A DNA stretch of 64,000 bases from Serinicoccus kebangsaanensis (GCF_008919445.1 NZ_VSLG01000002.1:248001-312000), one strand, 5' to 3'; positions 17,973 through 26,925 are shown, counted from the stretch's first letter. Made by a program: numbers and translations. The notes: generated by a model not told the origin, from the letters alone.

Positions 17973-18941
17973 ATGACCACCGCGACGTCCTCGTCGCCGG
18001 CGCAGCAGCCCGGCTCCACCGGCTCCCGTGACACCCGCCGGTCACGCTCCTCGCGCGCCCCTGGCGCGGCGCGCGAGGAGCGGGCCGGATGGCTGCTCAC
18101 GCTGCCGTTCCTGCTGCTCTTCGGGATCTTCACGGCCTGGCCGGTCATCCAGTCGGTGTTCTTCTCCGTCACCGACATCACCAACCGCGACCTGCGAACC
18201 CCGTTCCAGGTCAACTTCGTCGCCTTCGAGCAGTACGCCAAGGCCTTCGCCGACCCGGTCTTCCGGCAGGCCGCGCTCAACACCGCATACTTCGTCCTCA
18301 TCGGGGTCCCGCTGACGATGACGGTCGCGCTGGCCGCCGCCGTCGCCCTCAACACCGGGATCACGCGGTTCCGGTCCGTCTACCGGCTCGGGTTCTACAC
18401 CCCGGTCATCACCTCGATCGTCGCCGTGGCGGTGGTCTGGCGCTTCCTGCTGCACCCCGACAGCGGGCTGGTCAACACCGTCCTCGGCTGGGTCGGGATC
18501 GACGGCCCCAACTGGCTCGGCTCCACCACCTGGGCGATGCCGTCGCTCATCGCGATGGCGGTCTGGCGCAACTTCGGCACCGCGATGATCATCTTCCTCG
18601 CCGGTCTGCAGTCGGTCCCGCAGCAGCTGCACGAGGCGGCGGCGATCGACGGCGCGAACGCCTGGCAGCGCTTCGTCAACGTGACGGTGCCGATCCTGCG
18701 GCCGACCATCCTCTTCGTCTCGGTCACCACCGCCATCGGCTACCTGCAGTTCTTCGAGGAGCCCTTCGTCATGACCCAGGGCGGGCCGCTGAACAGCACC
18801 ATCTCGGCGTCGATGTACACCTACCAGCAGTTCAGCTTCGGCAACTACGGGTATGCCGCCGCCCTCAGCTACCTCATCTTCCTCGTCATCGCGATCGTCA
18901 CCGCGCTGCAGTTCCGCTTCCTCTCCGAGAAGGAGGACTGA
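17973..18941 (+). CDS. Sugar ABC transporter permease (MalF type)
   Basis: The 322-aa integral membrane protein has six predicted helices after a disordered, Arg-rich N-terminus of about 35 residues. The EAA loop that docks the ATPase is visible as EAAAIDGANAWQRFVNVTVP. It forms the transmembrane channel together with the next gene product, 3 nt downstream. No ATPase gene is in the operon, as is usual for actinobacterial carbohydrate importers that share an MsiK-type ATPase. Confidence 0.92.
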   Translation: MTTATSSSPAQQPGSTGSRDTRRSRSSRAPGAAREERAGWLLTLPFLLLFGIFTAWPVIQSVFFSVTDITNRDLRTPFQVNFVAFEQYAKAFADPVFRQAALNTAYFVLIGVPLTMTVALAAAVALNTGITRFRSVYRLGFYTPVITSIVAVAVVWRFLLHPDSGLVNTVLGWVGIDGPNWLGSTTWAMPSLIAMAVWRNFGTAMIIFLAGLQSVPQQLHEAAAIDGANAWQRFVNVTVPILRPTILFVSVTTAIGYLQFFEEPFVMTQGGPLNSTISASMYTYQQFSFGNYGYAAALSYLIFLVIAIVTALQFRFLSEKED

Positions 18942-18944
18942 GCG

Positions 18945-19772
18945 ATGGGTGGCGTCGGTGCCCGCTCCCGGTGGTGGCTCTACCTGCTGCTGACCGTGGC
19001 GCTCCTGGTGGTCATCACCCCCTTCATCTGGATGGTGCTGGGGTCGTTCAAGACCAACGCCGAGCTGCGCCAGGTGCCGCCGACCTGGTGGCCGGAGAAC
19101 GCCACGCTGGAGAACTTCCGGCAGCTGTTCAGCCGGCTGTCGTTCGGCACCTACTTCCGCAACTCCACGGTCGTCGCCGTCGTCGTCACGGTCGGCAACC
19201 TGCTCTTCTGCTCGATGGTGGGGTATGCCCTCGCGATGCTCCGGTTCCGCGGGAAGCGGCTGATCTTCGCGCTGATCCTGGGCACCCTGATGATCCCCGG
19301 CGTCGTCACCTTCGTGCCGCTCTTCGTGCTGGTCGCCAACCTCGGTCTGGTGGACACCCTGCCCGGCCTGTTCCTGCCCTTCCTCGTCGGACCCTTCGGC
19401 GTCTTCCTCATGCGGCAGTTCGTGCTGGGGCTGCCCAAGGACCTGGTCGAGGCGGCCCGGATCGACGGCGCCGGCGAGTTCCGGATCTTCTTCCAGGTCA
19501 TCCTGCCGCTGCTGACCCCGGCGCTGGCGACCCTGGGGATCCTGACCTTCCTCGGCAGCTGGAACAACTTCCTCTGGCCCCTCGTGGTGGCACAGACCAA
19601 CGACACCTACACCCTCCCGGTCGCGCTCGCGCTCTACTCGACGGGGCAGAACGAGCAGCAATACGGCCTGCTCATGGCGGGCGCCACCATCGTCGTGCTG
19701 CCCGTGCTCGTCGTCTTCCTCATCTTCCAGCGGCGGTTCATCCAGGGGATCGCCACCACCGGCATCAAGTGA
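18945..19772 (+). CDS. Sugar ABC transporter permease (MalG type)
   Basis: The 275-aa second permease of the importer has six helices and an EAA loop EAARIDGAGEFRIFFQVILP. Its start follows the MalF-type stop by 3 nt and it is followed after 36 nt by the Tat-exported glucanase-like gene. With the upstream lipoprotein it makes a complete importer except for the ATPase. The C-terminal IFQRRFIQGI tail is typical of MalG-type subunits. Confidence 0.92.
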   Translation: MGGVGARSRWWLYLLLTVALLVVITPFIWMVLGSFKTNAELRQVPPTWWPENATLENFRQLFSRLSFGTYFRNSTVVAVVVTVGNLLFCSMVGYALAMLRFRGKRLIFALILGTLMIPGVVTFVPLFVLVANLGLVDTLPGLFLPFLVGPFGVFLMRQFVLGLPKDLVEAARIDGAGEFRIFFQVILPLLTPALATLGILTFLGSWNNFLWPLVVAQTNDTYTLPVALALYSTGQNEQQYGLLMAGATIVVLPVLVVFLIFQRRFIQGIATTGIK

Positions 19773-19808
19773 CCACAGCCGAGAAGTCCGCTCCGAAGGA
19801 GAGATGAG

Positions 19809-21356
19809 ATGTCCCACCTCGACCCACGTCATACCCCGCTGTCCCGGCGGGCCGTCCTCGCCGGCGGCCTCACGGCCGGCGCCGCGGTGGCGGCCCCGGT
19901 CCCCGCGCTCGCCGGTGACCGGGGGCACCCCCGCCCGCACCCGCGACCGCACCTCAAGGCCGTGCGGCGCTGGACGAAGGACACCTGGGCCTCGATGGTC
20001 GCCATGACCGACGAGGGCACCGGGCTGGTATCGGACAACATCACCGGCGACCTCGCCACCCCAGGTCTCTACACGTCGCCCACCAACATCGGCGGCTATC
20101 TCTGGTCGACCATCGTGGCGCGCGACCTGGGCCTCATCAACCGCGGCCAGGCGTCCAAGCGGATCCGGCAGACGCTGCGGACCCTCGAGGGCATGGAGCA
20201 CCACGAGGCCAGCGGGATGTACTTCAACTGGTACGACCCCCGCGACGGCTCGGTCATCTACGAGTGGCCGGAGAGCGGCGACCCGGTCGTGCCCTTCGTC
20301 TCCAGCGTCGACGCCGCGTGGCTGGGGTGCGCCCTGCTCGTCGTGCGCAACGCCGACCGGGCCAACCGCAGGCTGGCCGGGCGGATGTTCGAGCGGATGC
20401 GCTTCGACGTCTTCGCCGACCCGACCTTCGACAAGCCCTACCTCAACTACGGCGGGTTCTACCTGGAGGAGCCGACCCGGCTGCTCAGCCCGCCGGCGAC
20501 CGAGCCGCGCGACCTCATCGACGCGGGCGAGCCGGTCTGGTACACCGCCGACCACCACTACGACACCATCGTGTCGGAGACCCGGATCACCACCTACCTG
20601 GCGATCGCCAAGGGCCAGGTGCCGCCGCAGGCCTACTTCCAGGCCTGGCGGACTTTCCCGCCGGACTGGACCTGGCCGGAGATGCCGCCGGTGGGCGAGT
20701 GGCAGACCTACCTCGGCGTGGACGTCTTCGAGGGCGCGCACGACTACCTGGGCCGGGCGACCGTGCCGGGCTGGGGCGGTTCGATGTTCGAGGAGCTCAT
20801 GCCCAACGTCTTCGTGCCGGAGGAGCGCTGGGCGCCGAGGTCGTGGGGCCGCAACCACCCGAACCACGTCGCGGTGCAGCGGCTGCACGGGATGGAGGAG
20901 TACGGCTACTGGGGCTTCTCCCCGGCCAGCCACCCGGCCGGCGGCTACTCCGAGTGGGGCGTGGACGCGCTCGGGCTGAACCCCGAGGGCTACTTCTCCG
21001 ACGTCGAGCGCACCGACCGGGTGCACGGCCAGCCCGAGCCCGACTACGGCGACGGCGTCGTCACCCCGCACGCCGCCTTCCTGGCGATGATGCACGAGCC
21101 GCGGGAGGCCTACCGCAACCTCGCCAACATCGAGGCGGACTTCGACAGCTACGGCCCCGGCGGGTTCTACGACGCCATCGCCACCCAGTCCGGTCAGGTG
21201 GCGCAGCGCTACCTGTCCCTGGACCAGGCGATGATCATGGGAGCGCTGGGCAACGTGCTCGGCCACGGGATGCTGCAGCGCTACTTCGTCCGGGGCGAGG
21301 TCGAGTCGCAGCTGCGCCCGGTGATCGCACCCGAGGAGTTCGGCGCCAGCGCATGA
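19809..21356 (+). CDS. Tat-exported glucanase-like protein (GH144/glycoamylase-like fold)
   Basis: The 515-aa protein starts with a twin-arginine signal (PLSRRAVLAGG, cleavage near ALA-G at about residue 36). The mature part carries blocks typical of the alpha/alpha-barrel 'glycoamylase' and GH144-related families: TSPTNIGGYLWS, ARDLGLI, FNWYDP, a VSSVD segment and, late, YGDGVVTPHAAF. Such proteins include endo-beta-1,2-glucanases. It would release oligomers outside the membrane for the ABC importer encoded upstream. Its stop overlaps the GH3 start (ATGA). Family assignment is from motif memory; the enzymatic specificity is inferred from the GH94 and GH3 partners. Confidence 0.72.
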   Translation: MSHLDPRHTPLSRRAVLAGGLTAGAAVAAPVPALAGDRGHPRPHPRPHLKAVRRWTKDTWASMVAMTDEGTGLVSDNITGDLATPGLYTSPTNIGGYLWSTIVARDLGLINRGQASKRIRQTLRTLEGMEHHEASGMYFNWYDPRDGSVIYEWPESGDPVVPFVSSVDAAWLGCALLVVRNADRANRRLAGRMFERMRFDVFADPTFDKPYLNYGGFYLEEPTRLLSPPATEPRDLIDAGEPVWYTADHHYDTIVSETRITTYLAIAKGQVPPQAYFQAWRTFPPDWTWPEMPPVGEWQTYLGVDVFEGAHDYLGRATVPGWGGSMFEELMPNVFVPEERWAPRSWGRNHPNHVAVQRLHGMEEYGYWGFSPASHPAGGYSEWGVDALGLNPEGYFSDVERTDRVHGQPEPDYGDGVVTPHAAFLAMMHEPREAYRNLANIEADFDSYGPGGFYDAIATQSGQVAQRYLSLDQAMIMGALGNVLGHGMLQRYFVRGEVESQLRPVIAPEEFGASA

Positions 21357-23191
21357 GCCGGCTCCGCCGCAGCACCACCCCGGACGGCGTCAGCTACCGC
21401 GACCTCAACGGCAACGGCCGGCTGGACCCCTTCGAGGACAGCCGGCTCGACCCGGCCGAGCGGACCTCGGACCTGCTCGGCCGGCTCGGCCTGGACGAGA
21501 AGATCGGCCTGCTCTTCCACACGGTGATCGAGTCGGGCCCCGGCGGGACCGTGCTCGACGGCCCCGGGGCGATCAGCAAGTCGGGCACCCGGCACGTCGT
21601 CGTCGACAAGGGCGTCAACCACTTCAACGTGCACGCCCTCGGCACCGCCCGCGAGGCGGCCCGGTGGCACAACGCGGTGCAGGAGCTCGCCGAGACCACG
21701 CCCCACGGCATACCCGTCACCATCTCGACCGACCCCCGCCACGGCTTCAGCGAGAACGTCGGGGCCAGCTTCGCCGCCGGGCACTTCTCCCAGTGGCCCG
21801 AGCCGCTGGGCATCGCGGCGCTGGGCGACGTGGACGTGTGCCGGCGGTACGCCGAGGCGGTCCGGTCGGAGTACGTCGCCGTCGGGATCCGCGCCGCGCT
21901 GCACCCGACCCTGGACCTGGCGACCGAGCCGCGGTGGGCCCGCCAGATGCATACCTTCGGGTCGGACCCGCGCCTGGTCTCGGAGCTCGGCCTGGAGTTC
22001 CTCCGCGGGCTGCAGGGAGAGCGGCTCGGTCCGGGCAGCGTGGCGGGCACGGCCAAGCACTTCCCCGGCGGCGGGCCGCAGGCGGACGGCGAGGACGCCC
22101 ACTTCCCCTACGGCCGGGAGCAGGTCTATCCGGGGGGTCGGTTCGCCGACCACCTCGCGCCCTTCCGGGAGGCGGTCGCGGCCGGCACGGCGGCGGTCAT
22201 GCCGTACTACGGCATGCCGGTCGGGCTCGACCTCGACGGCGGCGCGGTGCCCGAGGTGGGCTTCGGCTTCAACGAGCGGATCATCACCGGGCTGCTGCGC
22301 GGCGAGCTCGGCTACGACGGCGTGGTCCTCACCGACTGGGAGCTGGTCAACGACAACCACGTGGGCGACCAGGTGCTGCCGGCCCGCGCCTGGGGCGTCG
22401 AGCACCTGGACCCCGCCGGCCGGATGCAGCTGCTGCTGGAGGCCGGGTGCGACCAGTTCGGCGGCGAGGAGTGCGTGGAGGTCCTGGCCGGGCTGGTGCG
22501 GTCCGGGCGGGTGAGCGAGGAGCGGATCGACGCCTCGGCGAGGCGGGTGCTGCTGGTGAAGATGCAGCTCGGGCTGTTCGACGACCCCTTCGTGGACGAG
22601 GACGCCGCCGAGGCGGCGGTGGGGTCACCCGACACGGTCGCGGCCGGGCTGGAGGCCCAGGCGGCGTCGGTCACCGTGCTCGCGGACGAGGGCGGACTGC
22701 TCCCGCTCGAGGGCACCGACCGCCGCGTCTACGTCGAGGGTATGCCGGTGGAGGCGGCCCGCGCGCTCGGCACCGTGGTGGAGCGTCCCGAGGACGCCGA
22801 CCTGGCGGTCCTGCGGCTCGCGGCGCCGCACGAGCCCCGCTCCGACCTCTTCCTCGAGGCGTGGTTCCACCAGGGCTCGCTGGACTTCCCGCCCGGCCTC
22901 CCGGTGCGGCTGGCCCGGCTGCGCGCGCACTGCCCGGTCGTCGTGGACGTCACCCTGGACCGGCCCGCGGTGCTGGGCCCCGTCATCGACGCCGTCGACG
23001 CGGTCGTCGCGAGCTTCGGCTCCGGGGCCCCGGCGCTGGTGCGGGCGCTGCAGGGCGAGGCCCGTGGGCGACTGCCCTTCGACCTCCCCCGGTCCATGGC
23101 CGACGTGCGGGCGCACCACCCGGACCAGCCCGGCTTCGACGACCCGCTGCTGCCGCGGGGACACGGCATACCCCTCGGCGTGCGGGTCTGA
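21353..23191 (+). CDS. Glycoside hydrolase family 3 (beta-glucosidase-like)
   Basis: The 612-aa cytoplasmic enzyme begins with the calcium-loop-like segment YRDLNGNGRLDPFED seen in many bacterial GH3 proteins, then a TIM barrel with GTAKHFPGGGPQ and the nucleophile motif GVVLTDWEL (Asp328), followed by an alpha/beta sandwich domain. There is no signal peptide, so it acts on imported oligosaccharides. It is the last gene of the operon, overlapping the glucanase-like gene by ATGA. GH3 enzymes hydrolyse sophorose or short beta-glucans in known beta-1,2-glucan loci, which matches the GH94 gene here. Convergent with the next gene, 26 bp apart. Confidence 0.92.
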   Translation: MSRLRRSTTPDGVSYRDLNGNGRLDPFEDSRLDPAERTSDLLGRLGLDEKIGLLFHTVIESGPGGTVLDGPGAISKSGTRHVVVDKGVNHFNVHALGTAREAARWHNAVQELAETTPHGIPVTISTDPRHGFSENVGASFAAGHFSQWPEPLGIAALGDVDVCRRYAEAVRSEYVAVGIRAALHPTLDLATEPRWARQMHTFGSDPRLVSELGLEFLRGLQGERLGPGSVAGTAKHFPGGGPQADGEDAHFPYGREQVYPGGRFADHLAPFREAVAAGTAAVMPYYGMPVGLDLDGGAVPEVGFGFNERIITGLLRGELGYDGVVLTDWELVNDNHVGDQVLPARAWGVEHLDPAGRMQLLLEAGCDQFGGEECVEVLAGLVRSGRVSEERIDASARRVLLVKMQLGLFDDPFVDEDAAEAAVGSPDTVAAGLEAQAASVTVLADEGGLLPLEGTDRRVYVEGMPVEAARALGTVVERPEDADLAVLRLAAPHEPRSDLFLEAWFHQGSLDFPPGLPVRLARLRAHCPVVVDVTLDRPAVLGPVIDAVDAVVASFGSGAPALVRALQGEARGRLPFDLPRSMADVRAHHPDQPGFDDPLLPRGHGIPLGVRV

Positions 23192-23217
23192 CCAGAGTCG
23201 GCGAGCAGTCGCGGGTC

Positions 23218-24468
23218 CTAGGAGGTCCCGCCGCGGCGCTGCAGATAGCCCTCGGCGGCCCGCTGCCCGCTCACCATCGCGCCCTGGATGGAGCCGGTGT
23301 CCATGTGGTCACCGGCCAGGATCAGCCCCGGCTCCACCTCCAGCGCCGTCCGGTCGCGCAGCGGCGCCGGCTGGGCGGGGAGGGCGTAAGGGATGTCGTC
23401 GCGCCGGAGCAGCTCCCAGTCCTGGGTCGGCATGCCGTAGATGCCGCCGAGCTGGCGCAGCACCGCCTGGTCGTCGACGGGCTGCTGCCCCGCCCGGAGC
23501 AGGCTGCTGGCCTGGACCAGGTGCCGACCAGAGGGTGCGTAGGACGGTGCCGCGTTGGAGATGACCGCCGTGTTGACCACGGGGCCACGCGCCTCCCGCT
23601 GGTCGATGACGAGCAGCGCGTGCTCGGTCGGTGCGTCGGGGACGGCATACCAGTGGGTGGTGACCCCCTTGGCCGCCGGCGCCTCGTGGCCGGTGAGGGC
23701 GGTGGCCGCCTCGGCGCCGGTGGCGACCACCACCAGCTCGGCGGTGATCTCCTCGCCGTCGGCGCTCCGCACCTTCCCGGGCTCGACGGAGACCACCTCG
23801 GTGCCGAGCTCGACCGGGGTGTGCAGGGTGCCGGCCAGCTGGTCGGGCAGCGCCTGCATGCCGCGCTCCGGCAGCGCAGGTCGGCCGAGCGCGAACATGC
23901 GGGTGAGCATGTGGGTGAAGGCCGTCGAGGTGCTCCCGTCGTCCTCCAGCAGCACGCCGCTGAGGAACGTGTCGACCACCCGCCGGAGGGGACCGTGCAG
24001 GCCGGCGGCATCCATCGTCTCCACGCGCGAGCGGTCCTCGCGGCCGTCGCGCAGCGTCCAGTCCGCCCGCATCGCCGGGGCCGCCCAGCGCGCCAGCGAG
24101 GCCAGGCTGGAGGGGTGCAGCTTGCCCGAGCGCATGGTCTGACCGATGAGCTGCGGCTCGCGTCGGGGGTCGGCCATGACCAGCAGCTGGTCGGTGCGGT
24201 CCGAACGGGCGGCCAGGCCGGCGCGGAACGGCTGCAGTCGCAGGGCCGAGACGTCGATGTGCGACTGCACCATGGGGTAGGCGGGGTTGAGCAGCTGAAA
24301 CCCGCGGTCCAGCAGGAAGCCGTCCACCTCGTCGGTCCTGACCCGACCTCCGACCGCGTCAGCGGCCTCGAGCACGCGGACGCTCACCTGCCGCTCCTGG
24401 AGGGTGCGGGCACACGTGAGGCCGGCCAGACCAGCCCCGACGACGACGACATCGACAGACGTGGACAT
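23218..24468 (-). CDS. FAD-dependent amine oxidase/desaturase-type oxidoreductase
   Basis: The 416-aa flavoprotein has an N-terminal Rossmann dinucleotide motif VVVGAGLAGLTCARTL (about residues 6-21), then GGRVRT and a C-terminal FAD-binding block GLILAGDHMDTGSIQGAM. This is the amine oxidase/phytoene desaturase-like family (NAD(P)/FAD-dependent). The substrate cannot be told: relatives act on amines, carotenoids, protoporphyrinogen or lipids. I chose the ATG at 24468 because the dinucleotide fold begins four residues later. It stands alone, with the amidase gene 22 bp upstream on the same strand. Confidence 0.85.
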   Translation of the reverse strand: MSTSVDVVVVGAGLAGLTCARTLQERQVSVRVLEAADAVGGRVRTDEVDGFLLDRGFQLLNPAYPMVQSHIDVSALRLQPFRAGLAARSDRTDQLLVMADPRREPQLIGQTMRSGKLHPSSLASLARWAAPAMRADWTLRDGREDRSRVETMDAAGLHGPLRRVVDTFLSGVLLEDDGSTSTAFTHMLTRMFALGRPALPERGMQALPDQLAGTLHTPVELGTEVVSVEPGKVRSADGEEITAELVVVATGAEAATALTGHEAPAAKGVTTHWYAVPDAPTEHALLVIDQREARGPVVNTAVISNAAPSYAPSGRHLVQASSLLRAGQQPVDDQAVLRQLGGIYGMPTQDWELLRRDDIPYALPAQPAPLRDRTALEVEPGLILAGDHMDTGSIQGAMVSGQRAAEGYLQRRGGTS

Positions 24469-24490
24469 GCGCTCCAGCGTAGGACCAGGT

Positions 24491-25930
24491 CTAGCTGGCG
24501 TCCTGTTGTGGCGAGGGGTCGTGCTCACCGGGCCGCTGGGCCTCGACCACGTGCATCGCGGCCAGCACCCCGCGGTCGTCGAAGGGCCGGCCCACGACCT
24601 GCACCCCGAGGGGGCGGCCGTCTGCCGTGCGACCCACGTCGGCGGTCCCGGCCGGCTGGCCGGTCATGTTCCACGGCATGGTGAAGTTGATGTGCCACAT
24701 GCCTCTGCCCTCGTCGGGGTAGGGCATCGGGAGCTCGGCGGCGAAGGCCGCGCACGGGGCGACGGGGGACAGCAGCAGGTCCGGGTCGCCGGCCGCCGCC
24801 CACGCGGCCGTCGTCCGCGCCTGCACCTGGGCGAAGGCGTGGTAGGCGTCCATCACCTCGGTGCCGCTCAGCCCACGCGCCCGGGAGACCCAGTCGGCGA
24901 TGTAGGGGAGCACCTGGGACTGGCGGTCGGGTGCGAGCCGGGAGTAGTCCGCCCACGAGCGCGCCTGCCAGAAGCGGTTGACGCCGTCGAGCAGGTCCTG
25001 CGAGAGCCAGGGTCCGACGCGCCGGACCTGGGCGCCCGCGTCGGCGAGGCGGTCTGCGGCTGCCTCCACGGCGGCGCGGACCTCGGGCTCCGGCTCCACG
25101 CCGTAGCCGGCCTCGGTCCACAGCGCGACCCGCAGTCCGGTGACGTCGAGGTCGAGGTCGTCCCAGTCGATGTGCTGCGGTGGCAGCGAGGTCCAGTCCA
25201 CCGGGTCCGGCCCCGCGAGCGCGGACATCAGCAGCGCGCAGTCGCGGGCGGTGCGGGCCATCGGTCCGGCGGCGCGACCCAGATAGGGCGCGTGCAGAGG
25301 TATGCGCCCGGCGCTCGGCTTGAGGGTGGCGAGGCCGAGCCAGGTGCCGGGTAGCCGGATCGAGCCGCCGATGTCGGTGCCCACGTGCAGCGGGCCGTAC
25401 CCCGCGGCCGCCCCCGCGCCGGCACCGGAGCTCGAGCCTCCCGTGGTCCAGGCGGGGTCGAGCGGCGACCGGGTGATGCCGTGCAGGCTCGAGACGCCCG
25501 AGGAGAGCATGCCCCAGTCCGGCATGACCGTGGACCCGAGGACGATCAGGCCGGCCTCGCGGCAGCGTCGGGCGACGGGCGAGTCGACCTCGGGCACCAC
25601 CGGGTCGACCCCGGCGCAGCCCACCTGCATGGGGACGCCCGCGCGGGCGATGTTCTCCTTCAGCGTGACGGTCAGACCGTCCAGCGCACTCCGCGGCTCT
25701 CCGCGCTCCCAGCGCCGCGCCGAGTCCTGCGCCTGACGCATCGTCCCCTCGACGTCGGCCCGCACCGCCAGGGCGCCCAGCTCCCCCTCCCGCGCATCGA
25801 CGACCGCGTGCACCTCGGCGAGGACGTCGACCGGGGAGAGCGAGCCGTCGGCATACCCCGCGGCGGTCGAGATCGCGTCACGGTGCGCGTCACGGTGCAG
25901 GGCATCTCGGTGTCGCGCGTCACGGTGCAT
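24491..25930 (-). CDS. Amidase (amidase signature family)
   Basis: The 479-aa hydrolase carries the Ser-cisSer-Lys triad: Lys91 in TLKENIA, the cis-Ser in TTGGSSSGAG and the nucleophile Ser190 in GTDIGGSIR. It cleaves carboxamides; GatA-like relatives act in tRNA amidation, but no gatB or gatC gene is nearby, so this is a stand-alone amidase. The first 19 residues are a low-complexity run with three HRDA units, written in DNA as three GCACCGTGACGC copies (25875-25928). That N-terminus is not part of the fold, so the true start could lie further inside. Confidence 0.88.
   Translation of the reverse strand: MHRDARHRDALHRDAHRDAISTAAGYADGSLSPVDVLAEVHAVVDAREGELGALAVRADVEGTMRQAQDSARRWERGEPRSALDGLTVTLKENIARAGVPMQVGCAGVDPVVPEVDSPVARRCREAGLIVLGSTVMPDWGMLSSGVSSLHGITRSPLDPAWTTGGSSSGAGAGAAAGYGPLHVGTDIGGSIRLPGTWLGLATLKPSAGRIPLHAPYLGRAAGPMARTARDCALLMSALAGPDPVDWTSLPPQHIDWDDLDLDVTGLRVALWTEAGYGVEPEPEVRAAVEAAADRLADAGAQVRRVGPWLSQDLLDGVNRFWQARSWADYSRLAPDRQSQVLPYIADWVSRARGLSGTEVMDAYHAFAQVQARTTAAWAAAGDPDLLLSPVAPCAAFAAELPMPYPDEGRGMWHINFTMPWNMTGQPAGTADVGRTADGRPLGVQVVGRPFDDRGVLAAMHVVEAQRPGEHDPSPQQDAS
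25875..25928. repeat. Three short direct repeats in amidase 5' end
   Basis: The 12-mer GCGTCACGGTGC occurs at 25875-25886, 25887-25898 (directly adjacent) and 25917-25928. On the coding strand it encodes HRDA units at the extreme N-terminus of the amidase. The adjacent pair is 12 bp, so change in copy number would keep the reading frame. Confidence 0.7.
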
Positions 25931-25972
25931 CAGGCTTCTCCAAGGTCAGGCACGGATCCACCCTAGGCTCCC

Positions 25973-26024
25973 GAATTCGACCTCTCGAATCGTCGCCATG
26001 GCAACGATTCGAGAGGTCGAATTC
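25973..26024. repeat. 52-bp intergenic palindromic repeat, copy A
   Basis: Two perfect 21-bp arms (starting GAATTCGACCTCTCGAATC) flank the inner palindrome GCCATGGC; the only unpaired bases are 25994 and 26003. Copy A lies between the nei stop and the amidase start. It is far less GC-rich than its surroundings. It is 46/52 identical to copy B at 26926-26977. As RNA or DNA it would form a very stable hairpin, so it could stop transcription between the genes, but family membership (REP- or MITE-like) seems more likely. Confidence 0.88.
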
Positions 26025-26039
26025 CGGCGGCGTGGGCGG

Positions 26040-26891
26040 TCAGCCGTGGAGGACTTGGCAACCGGGGCACCAGTAAGCCGTCTGCAGCCCCATCCGCTCA
26101 GCCAGCACCGCCGCGCCGCAGCGCGGGCACGGGCGGCCGCGTCGGAGGTAGACGGCATACCTCTTGGGCCAGCGCGGGACCGGCTCATCCCGGACCAGCA
26201 GGTCACGCGCCGCGACCAGCTGCTCCGGGTGGGTGACGATCCAGCCGGCCCCGAGCCCGACCGTCATGAGCTCGATGGCGTCCTGCCACAGCGTGCGCAG
26301 CGCCTCGACCGGCACGGCGTTGCCCGGCGAGTGCGGGTCGATCCGCGCCCGCCAGAGCAGCTCGGCGCGATAGACGTTGCCGATCCCGGACACGACGCTC
26401 TGGTCGAGCAGGAGCAGCCCCAGGGCGCGACGGGACCGGTGCAGCCGCGCGACCGCCGCCGCCGGGTCGGCGTCGTCGCGCAGCGGGTCCGGACCGAGCC
26501 GGGCATGCAGCGCGGTGAGGCCGTCCGGGTCGAGCAGCTCGCAGATCGTGGGTCGGGTGACCTCCAGGAGGTATGCGGACGTGAGCCAGCGCCAGGCCAG
26601 GCCCTCGCGGACGGGAGGATCCGTCCGCGGCAGACCGTCCGGCCCCAGTGCCCGCCGGTGCCGGCGCACCGAGACGCGTCCGTGCATGCCGAGGTGGAAG
26701 TGGCCCGACCACGCGGTGTCGGCGACGTGCACGAGCAGGTGCTTGCCGTGCGCCTCGGCGCCGCTCACCGCCAGCCCGTCGAGCAGCTCCGGGTCGAAGG
26801 CGTCGGTCGCCGGCCCGCTGGACCGACCTCGCTGCCCCACCAGCTGGCGCACCCGCCCGGCCATCCCGTGGACGGCGTGACCCTCGGCCAT
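26040..26891 (-). CDS. Fpg/Nei-family DNA glycosylase with Ala in place of catalytic Pro
   Basis: The 283-aa protein has the H2TH-type DNA glycosylase layout: an N-terminal domain with GKHLLVH and HFHLGMHGR, a helix-two-turn-helix region (SGIGNVYRAELLWRARIDP) and a C-terminal zinc finger with CPRC and CPGC. Family members excise oxidised bases using the N-terminal proline exposed after Met removal. Here the start reads MAEGH instead of MPEGH, so residue 2 is Ala while Glu3 is kept. The chosen ATG is the only sensible start. The protein may be inactive as a lyase, or use another amine. The gene is bracketed by copies A and B of the 52-bp palindromic repeat. Confidence 0.88.
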   Translation of the reverse strand: MAEGHAVHGMAGRVRQLVGQRGRSSGPATDAFDPELLDGLAVSGAEAHGKHLLVHVADTAWSGHFHLGMHGRVSVRRHRRALGPDGLPRTDPPVREGLAWRWLTSAYLLEVTRPTICELLDPDGLTALHARLGPDPLRDDADPAAAVARLHRSRRALGLLLLDQSVVSGIGNVYRAELLWRARIDPHSPGNAVPVEALRTLWQDAIELMTVGLGAGWIVTHPEQLVAARDLLVRDEPVPRWPKRYAVYLRRGRPCPRCGAAVLAERMGLQTAYWCPGCQVLHG

Positions 26892-26925
26892 GCGGTCGAC
26901 CTTACGGAACTCACAAGCTCTGCAG

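Noticed and set aside
18042-21266. A minus-strand open frame of about 1,070 codons opposite the importer and glucanase-like genes
   Set aside because: It covers four plus-strand genes with good motifs, starts and overlaps. Its own product is low-complexity and matches nothing.
24491-25930. Glutamyl-tRNA amidotransferase subunit A (gatA)
   Set aside because: The amidase signature is shared, but no gatB or gatC gene is nearby and the amidase has a low-complexity N-terminus.
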